A stretch of 5,658 bases of DNA, taken from assembly GCA_028281215.1 (NCBI GenBank), contig JANQKH010000873.1:1-5658 (forward strand), in the 5' to 3' direction. Source of the stretch: Phycisphaeraceae bacterium. Its GTDB lineage: Bacteria > Planctomycetota > Phycisphaerae > Phycisphaerales > Phycisphaeraceae. The position numbers and the translations under genes are program-made. Below are positions 1 through 5,149 of this stretch, in pieces. Each line of letters starts with the position of its first letter. Position 1 is the first letter of the stretch. A model generated the notes under the pieces. That model was not told the DNA's origin. It did no database searches and saw only the letters and a program-made list of their open reading frames with translations.

Positions 1-131
1 TTGATCACACGCAGCGGGCCGAAGTTCATATGGTTGCGATCAATGTAGCGGCCGAACGAAAACGTGTGCCGGCCGTCGAGCCAATCCAATTGTGTGCGGC
101 CGCGTTCATTTGCGGGTCGAAGACGAATCAT
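1..131 (-). CDS. Pirin-family protein (YhhW-like bicupin), N-terminal part only
   Basis: This is the first 43 codons of a gene that continues past the left edge. The translation begins MIRLRPANERG, then reads WLDGRHTFSFGRY and ends NHMNFGPLRVI. The string of a tryptophan-Leu-Asp turn, HTFSFxxY and FGPLRVIN is the typical opening of pirin/YhhW proteins. In that family the protein is a two-domain cupin with a metal site; some members degrade quercetin in vitro, while the cellular role of most is unknown. The metal-binding histidines lie beyond the visible part, so metal binding cannot be checked here. The start is supported by GGAGAG at 136-141, about four to six bases upstream. The gene lies 106 bases downstream of the sigma-factor gene on the same strand, so it may be read through from that operon or use its own promoter. 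The family call is fairly secure; the exact substrate is unknown. Confidence 0.85.
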   Translation of the reverse strand, partial: MIRLRPANERGRTQLDWLDGRHTFSFGRYIDRNHMNFGPLRVI

Positions 132-153
132 GTCACTCTCCAAAGGATTGACA

Positions 154-171
154 ATTGTATGACCTCGGTCA
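154..171 (-). promoter_or_regulatory. Possible -10 box and adjoining palindrome before the pirin gene
   Basis: On the minus strand TACAAT (154-159) matches five of six bases of the sigma-70 -10 box and would start a transcript about 16 bases before the pirin ATG. Directly upstream is an inverted repeat, TGACC-2 nt-GGTCA (160-171), which lies where a spacer-bound regulator could sit. No good -35 box is found at normal spacing; the nearest candidate, TTGCGC, is 21 bases away. This could equally be chance. Confidence 0.25.
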
Positions 172-237
172 CGACGCCTGGCGCAACTGAATCTAGGATA
201 AGTCAAACGCCGAACGGGTTAGCAGCCTTATGTCGTA

Positions 238-774
238 TCAACGGCCGCCTGATTTTTCCAATTCGTCCTTTAACTTCGTTCGTGCACGATGGAGTCTCGA
301 CCAAACCGTTCCCTCAGGAATCCCAAGAATCTTAGCGATTTCTGCGTGCCTTAAACTTTTAATGGCGAATAGATGAAGGACGACCCGATAATCGTCCGGC
401 AACATGTTCATGGCATGGATGACCTGCTGCAACCGCTCATGATCGTCCCCGTCAGAACTTGCGCGCTGGGAGACGATCATTGACGGCAAAGTTGCCATAG
501 ACCGCCGTTGGCGTCTGCGGCAGATCCTCAAACTCGCGTGAATGGCGATGCGGTGTATCCACGTGGACAACTCGGCGTCACCGCGGAACAAATGTAAAGA
601 ACGGTAGACGCTGACCATCGCATCTTGGAGGGCATCTTCCGCGTCGGCATGATTGCCTGTGATACGGCAACATAGGTTGAATACCTGTTCTTGATATTCC
701 TGAAAAACCCCATCGAATACCTTATCCTGATTTTGCACTTCTTCTGTGGATCCAACAGGTGACCTTAGTTCCAT
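238..774 (-). CDS. ECF-type RNA polymerase sigma factor
   Basis: A 178-residue sigma-70-family protein of extracytoplasmic-function type, containing only regions 2 and 4. Region 2 spans about residues 25-92: it has the NHADAEDALQDAMVSVYR segment that contacts core polymerase and reads the -10 box, followed by FRGDAELSTWIHRIAIH. Region 4 spans about 115-172 and includes LPDDYRVVLHL and the helix-turn-helix LRHAEIAKILGIPEGTVWSR that reads the -35 box. The length is normal for the class. An in-frame ATG lies farther upstream (870), but the start at 774 is preferred because GGAGGT sits seven bases before it and homology begins only after it. The start overlaps the end of the anti-sigma-like gene by 10 bases, suggesting translational coupling. 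The regulon cannot be told from the sequence; the cognate regulator is very likely the neighbouring zinc-finger membrane protein. Confidence 0.93.
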   Translation of the reverse strand: MELRSPVGSTEEVQNQDKVFDGVFQEYQEQVFNLCCRITGNHADAEDALQDAMVSVYRSLHLFRGDAELSTWIHRIAIHASLRICRRRQRRSMATLPSMIVSQRASSDGDDHERLQQVIHAMNMLPDDYRVVLHLFAIKSLRHAEIAKILGIPEGTVWSRLHRARTKLKDELEKSGGR

Positions 775-1394
775 GAAGCGACCTCCACACGATCTGGTCG
801 CGACATGAACGAAAGTGCATTCCATAAGCCGATCACCCAAAGGAACATCGCAAAACCGAAAGTCAACCAACGATCCGTAGCGAATGGCAGCACGATCAGA
901 AGCACAACCCCCAAGACAAAATACCCCACTGCGTTGAACAAGCGAGACATACGGCGCCGAATGGTTTCTCGCTCAATCCATGCCAGCAAGTCAATATCTC
1001 CTCGCAGTTGCATGGCCTTCTGGATATCTTCACGATTCTCCCGCAACCGACCGGCAAAACGAACCACTGCCCAAGCGACCAATGCCCAAAATACCGGATT
1101 GTCGAGTGCAAGAACGACTAAACACGCCGTCAGCGACAAATGCAATCCGCTTTTGACACACGACCACGCGAACGAACGGCGAGCGAGTGTTGTCGCGCTT
1201 CGCCTGATCTCCTCAGCCGAGACGTTGCAAGGGTTCAATTCAATATCGACCGTCGCGGAAGCCGTCTGACAAGCCACGTACCGCTGGCAGTCCGGACAAC
1301 GCGAGAGATGTTCCCGCGCCGCAGAGACATTCACGTCAGACTCAACGCCCGCAAGCTCTTTTTCGAGTGTTAATTGACAGGTATTGCAATCCAT
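765..1394 (-). CDS. Membrane-bound zinc-finger (zf-HC2) anti-sigma-like protein
   Basis: A 209-residue protein. Its N-terminal cytoplasmic part has MDCNTC and then AREHLSRCPDCQRY, which carries the H-x3-C-x2-C zinc motif (His29, Cys33, Cys36) of zinc-binding anti-sigma domains. About four hydrophobic segments follow (roughly residues 83-98, 101-114, 154-172 and 175-196), separated by a charged cytoplasmic-looking loop at 115-152. Known members bind their ECF sigma factor and release it on a signal. Here the partner should be the sigma factor encoded immediately downstream with a 10-base overlap. The reading frame extends upstream to an ATG at 1535, but the start at 1394 is chosen because the zinc-finger domain begins there and AGAGG lies about nine bases upstream. 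Unlike classical single-pass anti-sigma factors, it appears multi-pass with almost no periplasmic sensor domain, so the signal may be sensed in the membrane. The role is inferred from motif and context. Confidence 0.85.
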   Translation of the reverse strand: MDCNTCQLTLEKELAGVESDVNVSAAREHLSRCPDCQRYVACQTASATVDIELNPCNVSAEEIRRSATTLARRSFAWSCVKSGLHLSLTACLVVLALDNPVFWALVAWAVVRFAGRLRENREDIQKAMQLRGDIDLLAWIERETIRRRMSRLFNAVGYFVLGVVLLIVLPFATDRWLTFGFAMFLWVIGLWNALSFMSRPDRVEVASWN

Positions 1395-1562
1395 CGACCT
1401 ATGCCTCTCAAGACTATTGACTGTGTTCACCCGTGTTAGAGTTCGATCAAACTTCATTCCTTCACGGATCTGAGGAAAAAAGTGAATTTTCGGCGCTCGA
1501 TGCTCTAAAATCGCCTTGCGTGAGCACTGAAACACTCATCCCCGAACGGCTATGCTGTTCGC
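1395..1562. other. Divergent intergenic region between the anti-sigma-like gene and lnt
   Basis: This stretch of 168 bases separates two genes read in opposite directions, so it must hold both promoters unless the left gene starts farther upstream. No near-consensus sigma-70 promoter is evident for the minus-strand gene. An ECF-like pair on the minus strand, GGAAT (1456-1460) and TCTAA (1436-1440), has spacing too short to be convincing. The plus-strand signals next to lnt are listed separately. Confidence 0.5.
1544..1560 (+). promoter_or_regulatory. Inverted repeat overlapping a possible -10 box before lnt
   Basis: GAACGGC (1544-1550) and GCTGTTC (1554-1560) are inverted copies with one mismatch (a G-U pair in RNA), separated by TAT. 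TATGCT (1551-1556) inside it matches four of six -10 positions, and CTGAAA (1527-1532) lies 18 bases upstream as a weak -35. A transcript from this site would begin at about the lnt ATG, giving a nearly leaderless message. That would fit the lack of a clear ribosome binding site before lnt. The matches are weak, so this is tentative. Confidence 0.3.
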
Positions 1563-3425
1563 ATGTCCGCGCTTTTCCATAGTTCGCCCGACCGCGTGGC
1601 GCATCCCTGCATGCGGACCATTCTGGCCCATTTGGCTTTGCTTGCTCCTACCGCAGTAATGCTCAGCCTGGCGTTTCCCGAACCAGGCTGGGGTTGGATG
1701 GCACATATCGCCTTGGTGCCGGCGACATTGCTCGCCGCGTGGGCGTGGCGGTTGCGTCGGCTGCTTTGGACCGGCTTCATCTGTTCGTGGGTGTGGTGGC
1801 TGCTCATGATCATGTGGATGAGCGAAGTCACCGGCATCGGTTATGTCGTGCTGGCAGCGTATCTGGCGGTGTATTGGCCCGTGTATCTGGCTTGCTGGCG
1901 GCGGGTGCATCGTGCATTTCGCCTGCCTGCGGCGATCAGTGTCCCTCTGGTGTGGGTCAGCCTGGAATACGTGCGCGGCTTCATGGTGGCCGGCGGATTC
2001 GCATGGTTCTCCCTCGGTCACAGCCAGTTGCCCTACTCGCCGACCGGCAACCCGCCCATGCTCGCCCAGTCCGCCGCGTTGTTCGGCGAATGGACCGTCA
2101 GCTTCCTGGTCGCGATGACCAACGGCCTACTGGTCGACATCGTTTCCTACATTATCGCCAAACGGCGCACGGCAGGGACGGTGAACCCGCGCAAGGTGCA
2201 ACTCTCCTTCACCTGCTGGGCCGTCGCGTTCGGCGGCGCGTTTGCCTACGGATTCATCTCAATGAACACCCGGCAGTCCGAACCGCCCGCCTATTACCAC
2301 GGTCCAGTGGTGGCGATCATTCAAACCAACGTCGATCAGGACAACAAGCGCCGCCCCACGCCGAAGTCGATGGAAGCCAGTTGGCAACGGCTGGCGTCGA
2401 TGACACGTCAGGCGGCGCGGCACACACCCAAGCCGGACGTGATCGTTTGGCCGGAGACGATGGTGCCCGCGCCGCTGAACGCCGAAGCCGTCGCCAGTTT
2501 GAAGGTGTTGGCCAAGCGTTGGCGCACGATCACGGTGGAGGAGTTGTCGCAGTTGTCAAACGCGGCACAATACAAGGAACACGCGGCGAAACTGAACATG
2601 ACGCTGGAAGAATACCGCGACTATCGCGCCACCGTGCGCGAGTTGCAGGTGTCGATGGCCCAGCGTGTCAGCGATCTGGTCAAAGAGGTGAACACGCACG
2701 TGATCGTCGGCGCGCAGGCTGAAGAGGACGATCCCACGCAGGGCTCACTCGGTTACCGCCGATACAACTGCGCGTACCTCTATCTGCCCGACGGTTCGCA
2801 ATCGATCCGCTACGCAAAAATCTACCGCGTGCCTTTCGGTGAATACGTGCCGTGGGTCGAGGACTGGCCCTGGCTGAAGGAACTGTTCCTCAAATACATC
2901 AGTCCGATTGCCAATGACTACACGTTGACGCCCGGCACGCAATACACGGTGTTCGACATTCCGTACCGCGATCACGCCGGCGAAGAAAAAAGTTTTCGCG
3001 TAACGACGCCGATCTGTTTTGAAGACGCGGTCGCGCGGTTCTGTCGACGGATGGTGTATGACGACGACGGCAAGCGTTGCGACGTGATGTTTAACCTGAC
3101 CAACGACGGCTGGTACGCCGGCAGCCATCAGGGGCCGCAGCATTTTCAGATCGCGGCGATGCGGTGCATTGAGAATCGTGTGCCGATGGCGCGGGCGGTG
3201 AACACCGGCGTCAGCGGGTTCATCGCCTCGGACGGACGCGTCGGCCCGATTGTGGAAGTGGACGGTTTAACGCAACAGGTGGCCGGCTTCGAGGTGCACC
3301 GGCTGGAGCGGGACGACCGCGGAAGCCTGTTCGCTGTGGTCGGCGTCGTGCCGATTTCCCTACTGGCGATCAGCACGGGCGTGCTGGTGCTGATCGGCGT
3401 GATTCAGCGGAAAAAGGTGCGTTGA
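1563..3425 (+). CDS. lnt: Apolipoprotein N-acyltransferase
   Basis: Lnt is an inner-membrane enzyme that moves an acyl chain from a phospholipid to the N-terminal cysteine of diacylglyceryl lipoproteins, the last step of lipoprotein maturation. The 620-residue protein has about seven membrane segments in residues 18-232 (including FPEPGWGW, 38-45, and LEYVRGF with WFSLGHSQ, 134-155), a nitrilase-like domain at about 248-585, and a last membrane helix at 589-614. The catalytic triad is visible: Glu298 in WPET, Lys419 in YAKIYRVPFGEYVPW and Cys485 in PICFED. Other family signatures are Glu427, NLTNDGWYAG (511-520) and the FQIAAMRCIENRVPMARAVNTGVSG region. It is about 100 residues longer than the E. 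coli protein, mostly from a charged helical insertion at about 305-365. There is no clear ribosome binding site before ATG 1563. A later start at Met17 (1611) is possible and would not lose the first membrane helix. It is transcribed away from the sigma/anti-sigma pair. Confidence 0.96.
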   Translation: MSALFHSSPDRVAHPCMRTILAHLALLAPTAVMLSLAFPEPGWGWMAHIALVPATLLAAWAWRLRRLLWTGFICSWVWWLLMIMWMSEVTGIGYVVLAAYLAVYWPVYLACWRRVHRAFRLPAAISVPLVWVSLEYVRGFMVAGGFAWFSLGHSQLPYSPTGNPPMLAQSAALFGEWTVSFLVAMTNGLLVDIVSYIIAKRRTAGTVNPRKVQLSFTCWAVAFGGAFAYGFISMNTRQSEPPAYYHGPVVAIIQTNVDQDNKRRPTPKSMEASWQRLASMTRQAARHTPKPDVIVWPETMVPAPLNAEAVASLKVLAKRWRTITVEELSQLSNAAQYKEHAAKLNMTLEEYRDYRATVRELQVSMAQRVSDLVKEVNTHVIVGAQAEEDDPTQGSLGYRRYNCAYLYLPDGSQSIRYAKIYRVPFGEYVPWVEDWPWLKELFLKYISPIANDYTLTPGTQYTVFDIPYRDHAGEEKSFRVTTPICFEDAVARFCRRMVYDDDGKRCDVMFNLTNDGWYAGSHQGPQHFQIAAMRCIENRVPMARAVNTGVSGFIASDGRVGPIVEVDGLTQQVAGFEVHRLERDDRGSLFAVVGVVPISLLAISTGVLVLIGVIQRKKVR

Positions 3426-3525
3426 AGCGGTCTTTAAACACCAGCGTCGGCGGTGAATTGGGAAGCGCTGTTCAGCTTTGCACCCGGATCGGCATTCATA
3501 CCGGGAGTCGGGGCCTCATCGCGAT

Positions 3526-3555
3526 TTGACAAGTCCTGTGCGCCAAGGTGATAAT
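3526..3555 (+). promoter_or_regulatory. Sigma-70-type promoter for the coiled-coil gene
   Basis: TTGACA (3526-3531) is a perfect -35 box and GATAAT (3550-3555) matches five of six -10 positions, with an 18-base spacer. Transcription would start near 3562, leaving an untranslated leader of about 80 bases before the TTG start at 3643. This is the best-formed promoter in the window apart from the one before mreB. It makes the coiled-coil gene and the small gene after it a unit separate from lnt. Confidence 0.7.
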
Positions 3556-3572
3556 GCACCTCCCCCGTGGAA

Positions 3573-3600
3573 TGCCCGAATCCAAAATGGTGGGCGGGCA
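3573..3600 (+). promoter_or_regulatory. Possible leader hairpin of the coiled-coil gene
   Basis: TGCCCG (3573-3578) can pair with CGGGCA (3595-3600) across a 16-base loop, just after the inferred transcription start. A short T run (3609-3613) follows nine bases later. An attenuator is imaginable, but the loop is large and the T run too distant for a standard terminator. Confidence 0.2.
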
Positions 3601-3630
3601 GCGTCGAATTTTTCCTTCGTCCCTCTTTCC

Positions 3631-3636
3631 AGGAGG
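3631..3636 (+). promoter_or_regulatory. Strong ribosome binding site that fixes a TTG start
   Basis: AGGAGG, a full Shine-Dalgarno match, ends six bases before TTG at 3643-3645. No ATG or GTG in the frame competes with it, and the membrane segment starts right after this codon. It therefore decides the start of the coiled-coil gene. Confidence 0.85.
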
Positions 3637-3642
3637 TCAGCT

Positions 3643-4530
3643 TTGAATATTCTGACCAAGGTATTTGTGGTGCTGATGTGCATCTTTTCGATCGCATTGG
3701 TGGCTTTGGTGGTTCCCTATGCCGCGAACGTGGAGAACTTGAGCGAGCAGCGCGACTCCTTCCAGAACGCCGCCGCCGCCGCCCGCGCCGACGCCGCACT
3801 GGCGCAACAACGCATCTCCGACGGCATCAAGGAAAAGCTGAATGAAATCAGCGACCTGAAAGCCCAACTTGACGCCGAGAAAGCCGCCTCCCTCGGCCTC
3901 AAGAGCCAGATCACCAGTCTTGAAGCCGAAGTCAAACGACAGGAAGGCACCGTTCGCAGCCACGAAGCGACGATCGCCAGCCAGACCTCGACTGTCGCAC
4001 AACTGACAGGCATTCAGACCGACCTTCGCGCCGAGTTGACCAAGCGCCGGCAGGAAACGGTCGACCTGACCAAGAAAGCAATCGAACTGGAAGCGGCCAA
4101 CAACGAACTGACCACCGCGCGGGATACCCTCCGTCGGCAGGTTCGCCTCAACCAGGAAACCATCGCGGCGCTCAACAAGGAATTGACCGAGGTCAAGGAA
4201 ATCCTTGCGACTCGCCCACCGGCTGACGATAACGTAAGCAACACATCGGATGACAACAGAGGCGTCCAGCCTACGCACACCATTCGCGGTCAAGTCTCAG
4301 CCGTGTCGAAGGCTGGTGAAGACATCACACTCGCTCAGTTGAACATCGGCTCGGTCGCCGGCGTCAAAAACAAGATGGAATTCATCATCCACCGCAACAG
4401 CGAATACCTCGGCACGCTGGTGATCACCACCGTCGACGAGCAGAACTCGGCCGGCACACTGCGAACCGTCCGCTCCGGCGCGACGATCAACGCAGGCGAT
4501 CAGGCGATCGCCGGTCCGATCGGCCGCTGA
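3643..4530 (+). CDS. Membrane-anchored coiled-coil protein with small beta-rich C-terminal domain, function unknown
   Basis: A 295-residue protein I cannot name. Residues 4-26 (LTKVFVVLMCIFSIALVALVVPY) form one N-terminal membrane helix. Residues about 30-190 are a long coiled coil rich in Ala, Glu, Lys and Gln with heptad-like spacing. A polar linker (191-212) then leads to a compact domain (about 214-295) with the pattern GQVSAVS, LNIGSVAGV, MEFIIHR, EYLGTLVIT and a final NAGDQAI. That alternation resembles small beta domains with an 'n-G-x-x-x-G-V ... G-D' pattern seen at the ends of other envelope proteins, such as the FlgT C-terminal type. This is a resemblance from memory only. The likely topology has the coiled coil and beta domain outside the cytoplasmic membrane. 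The overall plan (membrane helix, coiled coil, beta domain) is like that of MreC, and mreB lies about 620 bases downstream, but no MreC signature is recognised. The start is TTG, set by AGGAGG; the gene has its own promoter and is followed by a small membrane protein gene. Confidence 0.85.
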   Translation: MNILTKVFVVLMCIFSIALVALVVPYAANVENLSEQRDSFQNAAAAARADAALAQQRISDGIKEKLNEISDLKAQLDAEKAASLGLKSQITSLEAEVKRQEGTVRSHEATIASQTSTVAQLTGIQTDLRAELTKRRQETVDLTKKAIELEAANNELTTARDTLRRQVRLNQETIAALNKELTEVKEILATRPPADDNVSNTSDDNRGVQPTHTIRGQVSAVSKAGEDITLAQLNIGSVAGVKNKMEFIIHRNSEYLGTLVITTVDEQNSAGTLRTVRSGATINAGDQAIAGPIGR

Positions 4531-4585
4531 GTCACTCCAAGCAAGCACACTGCAAGACGGTGTAACTTCACCCAAGACCTCAACT

Positions 4586-4597
4586 GGGAGCCCTCCC
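4586..4597 (+). promoter_or_regulatory. Ribosome binding site within a self-complementary sequence
   Basis: GGGAGCCCTCCC directly precedes the ATG at 4598. GGGAG (4586-4590) is a usable Shine-Dalgarno site seven bases from the start, but GGGA can pair with TCCC (4594-4597) over a GCCC loop. A folded message would hide the site. Whether such a four-pair hairpin forms in the cell is uncertain. Confidence 0.4.
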
Positions 4598-4786
4598 ATG
4601 AACGAGAAACGCGTCGTTCCCGCACGAGCCAACGTATACACAGTGTTGTCCGCCATCGCCTGCATCGCGTTGATCGCCGCCAGTGTCTTTATCTTCATGC
4701 GAAGCAAGGATCTGACCGGCCAGGACAACCCGTTCTACGTCGTACCGCTGACCCAAGACCAGAAGTCAGTGCGAACCGGCTCGTAA
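4598..4786 (+). CDS. Small single-pass membrane protein, function unknown
   Basis: A 62-residue protein with a short basic N-terminus (MNEKRVVPARANV), one hydrophobic helix at about residues 14-34 (YTVLSAIACIALIAASVFIFM) and a polar tail of about 28 residues ending in VRTGS. The positive residues before the helix predict the N-terminus in the cytoplasm and the tail outside. There is no lipobox cysteine that would make it a lipoprotein. It starts with ATG behind GGGAG and lies 67 bases after the coiled-coil gene with no terminator between, so both are probably on one transcript and may work together. The strong T-tailed hairpin at 4895-4928 ends the unit. I do not recognise a family. It is treated as real because of its ribosome binding site, its clear membrane helix and its place inside a transcription unit. 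Confidence 0.7.
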   Translation: MNEKRVVPARANVYTVLSAIACIALIAASVFIFMRSKDLTGQDNPFYVVPLTQDQKSVRTGS

Positions 4787-4858
4787 GTCCGCCGGCTTCA
4801 GGGCCATCTACGACAGACAGTCGACCACAATCGGAATGACTGCTCGCCGTCCGGCCGT

Positions 4859-4878
4859 GTTTCGCATCGCGGCGAAAC
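4859..4878 (+). repeat. Inverted repeat (hairpin) before the terminator
   Basis: GTTTCGC (4859-4865) and GCGAAAC (4872-4878) are perfect seven-base inverted copies around the loop ATCGCG. No T run follows directly. It lies 16 bases before the T-tailed hairpin and four bases before the -35 box of the mreB promoter. It may protect the 3' end of the upstream message or serve as a binding site. Confidence 0.5.
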
Positions 4879-4881
4879 CCA

Positions 4882-4909
4882 TTGGCAAACCCTGCGTGCC
4901 CGCTATAAT
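4882..4909 (+). promoter_or_regulatory. Sigma-70-type promoter for mreB, nested in the terminator hairpin
   Basis: TTGGCA (4882-4887) matches five of six -35 positions and TATAAT (4904-4909) is a perfect -10 box, with a 16-base spacer. The spacer contains the left arm of the terminator stem and the -10 box fills its loop. Transcription would start near 4916-4917, inside the right arm, so the new transcript would not carry the hairpin. The leader to the mreB start at 5150 would be about 230 bases. Confidence 0.6.
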
Positions 4910-4928
4910 GGCGGGCACGTTTTATTTT
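4895..4928 (+). terminator. Rho-independent terminator of the coiled-coil/small membrane protein unit
   Basis: CGTGCCCGC (4895-4903) and GCGGGCACG (4911-4919) form a perfect nine-base stem rich in G-C pairs, with the seven-base loop TATAATG. TTTTATTTT (4920-4928) follows at once. This is the classical shape of an intrinsic terminator for transcripts coming from the left. Confidence 0.85.
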
Positions 4929-5043
4929 GGGCATTGGAGCCCTTCTCAAATTCGGGCGATGGAGCGCCACGTTGATCGACCTGTTCGGTCCCATTTCAAT
5001 CCATCAATCATCCGGCAATTTTTCGTCGGAACGATGCAACGCC

Positions 5044-5057
5044 AACCGCCTGCGGTT
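5044..5057. repeat. Palindrome in the mreB leader
   Basis: AACCGC (5044-5049) and GCGGTT (5052-5057) are perfect inverted copies separated by CT. In RNA this gives a five-base stem with a CCTG loop; in DNA it could be a site for a dimeric regulator. Nothing in the sequence decides between these or excludes chance. Confidence 0.35.
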
Positions 5058-5138
5058 TAGCGTACTTGTCATTCAACGCAACATTTTCGCTTCGCAGTCC
5101 ACCCGGCTAAGCCGCGAGCGGCGGCCGTACTCGATCAA

Positions 5139-5142
5139 GGGG
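5139..5142 (+). promoter_or_regulatory. Ribosome binding site that fixes the TTG start of mreB
   Basis: GGGG within AAGGGGA (5137-5143) ends seven bases before TTG at 5150. The in-frame ATG at 5189 has no such site upstream, and starting there would remove the conserved N-terminal segment, so TTG is preferred. Confidence 0.7.
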
Positions 5143-5149
5143 AATCCGC

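Larger units (their letters stand above)
3426..3642 (+). other. Intergenic region between lnt and the coiled-coil gene
   Basis: These 217 bases hold a good promoter (3526-3555), a leader with a possible hairpin and a strong ribosome binding site, all listed separately. Upstream of the promoter an imperfect stem, CCCGG (3483-3487) with CCGGG (3501-3505), has no T tail, so no convincing terminator for lnt was found. The reading frame of the next gene happens to stay open through this region, but it would have to start upstream of the promoter and is not taken as coding. Confidence 0.6.
4787..5149 (+). other. Intergenic region and mreB leader
   Basis: This stretch of 363 bases contains no gene I trust. 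Short open frames exist but run across the terminator or lack a ribosome binding site. It holds two tandem hairpins (4859-4878 and 4895-4919), a terminator tail, a promoter with its -10 in the second hairpin, and a leader of about 230 bases before the mreB start. The leader contains a small hairpin (GGGC 4929-4932 with GCCC 4939-4942), a palindrome (5044-5057) and a GC-rich self-complementary stretch (5105-5122) near the ribosome binding site. Confidence 0.6.

Noticed and set aside
1436..1460. ECF-type autoregulatory promoter on the minus strand (GGAAT and TCTAA)
   Set aside because: The gap between the two parts is shorter than usual for ECF promoters and the -35 core lacks the usual AAC, so the match is not convincing.
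1395..1535. N-terminal extension of the anti-sigma-like protein to ATG 1535
   Set aside because: The extra 47 residues show no family features and the zinc-finger domain starts at the ATG at 1394; the ATG at 1457 has only a Shine-Dalgarno-like sequence placed too close.
1694..2722. 342-codon open frame overlapping lnt in another frame
   Set aside because: It is rich in Arg, Gly and Ala as expected of an out-of-frame reading of a GC-rich gene; Lnt homology is continuous through the region in its own frame.
3478..3642. Open frame upstream of the coiled-coil gene starting at TTG 3478
   Set aside because: It would begin before the promoter, has no ribosome binding site, and reads as low-complexity polar sequence; AGGAGG plus TTG at 3643 is far better.
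3637..4293. 218-codon minus-strand frame opposite the coiled-coil gene
   Set aside because: It is the antisense shadow of the coiled-coil repeats, with low-complexity Gly stretches and no ribosome binding site or recognisable domain.
3643..4530. Calling the coiled-coil protein MreC
   Set aside because: The plan is similar and mreB is near, but it lies before mreB instead of after it and the C-terminal sequence does not show MreC motifs I recognise.
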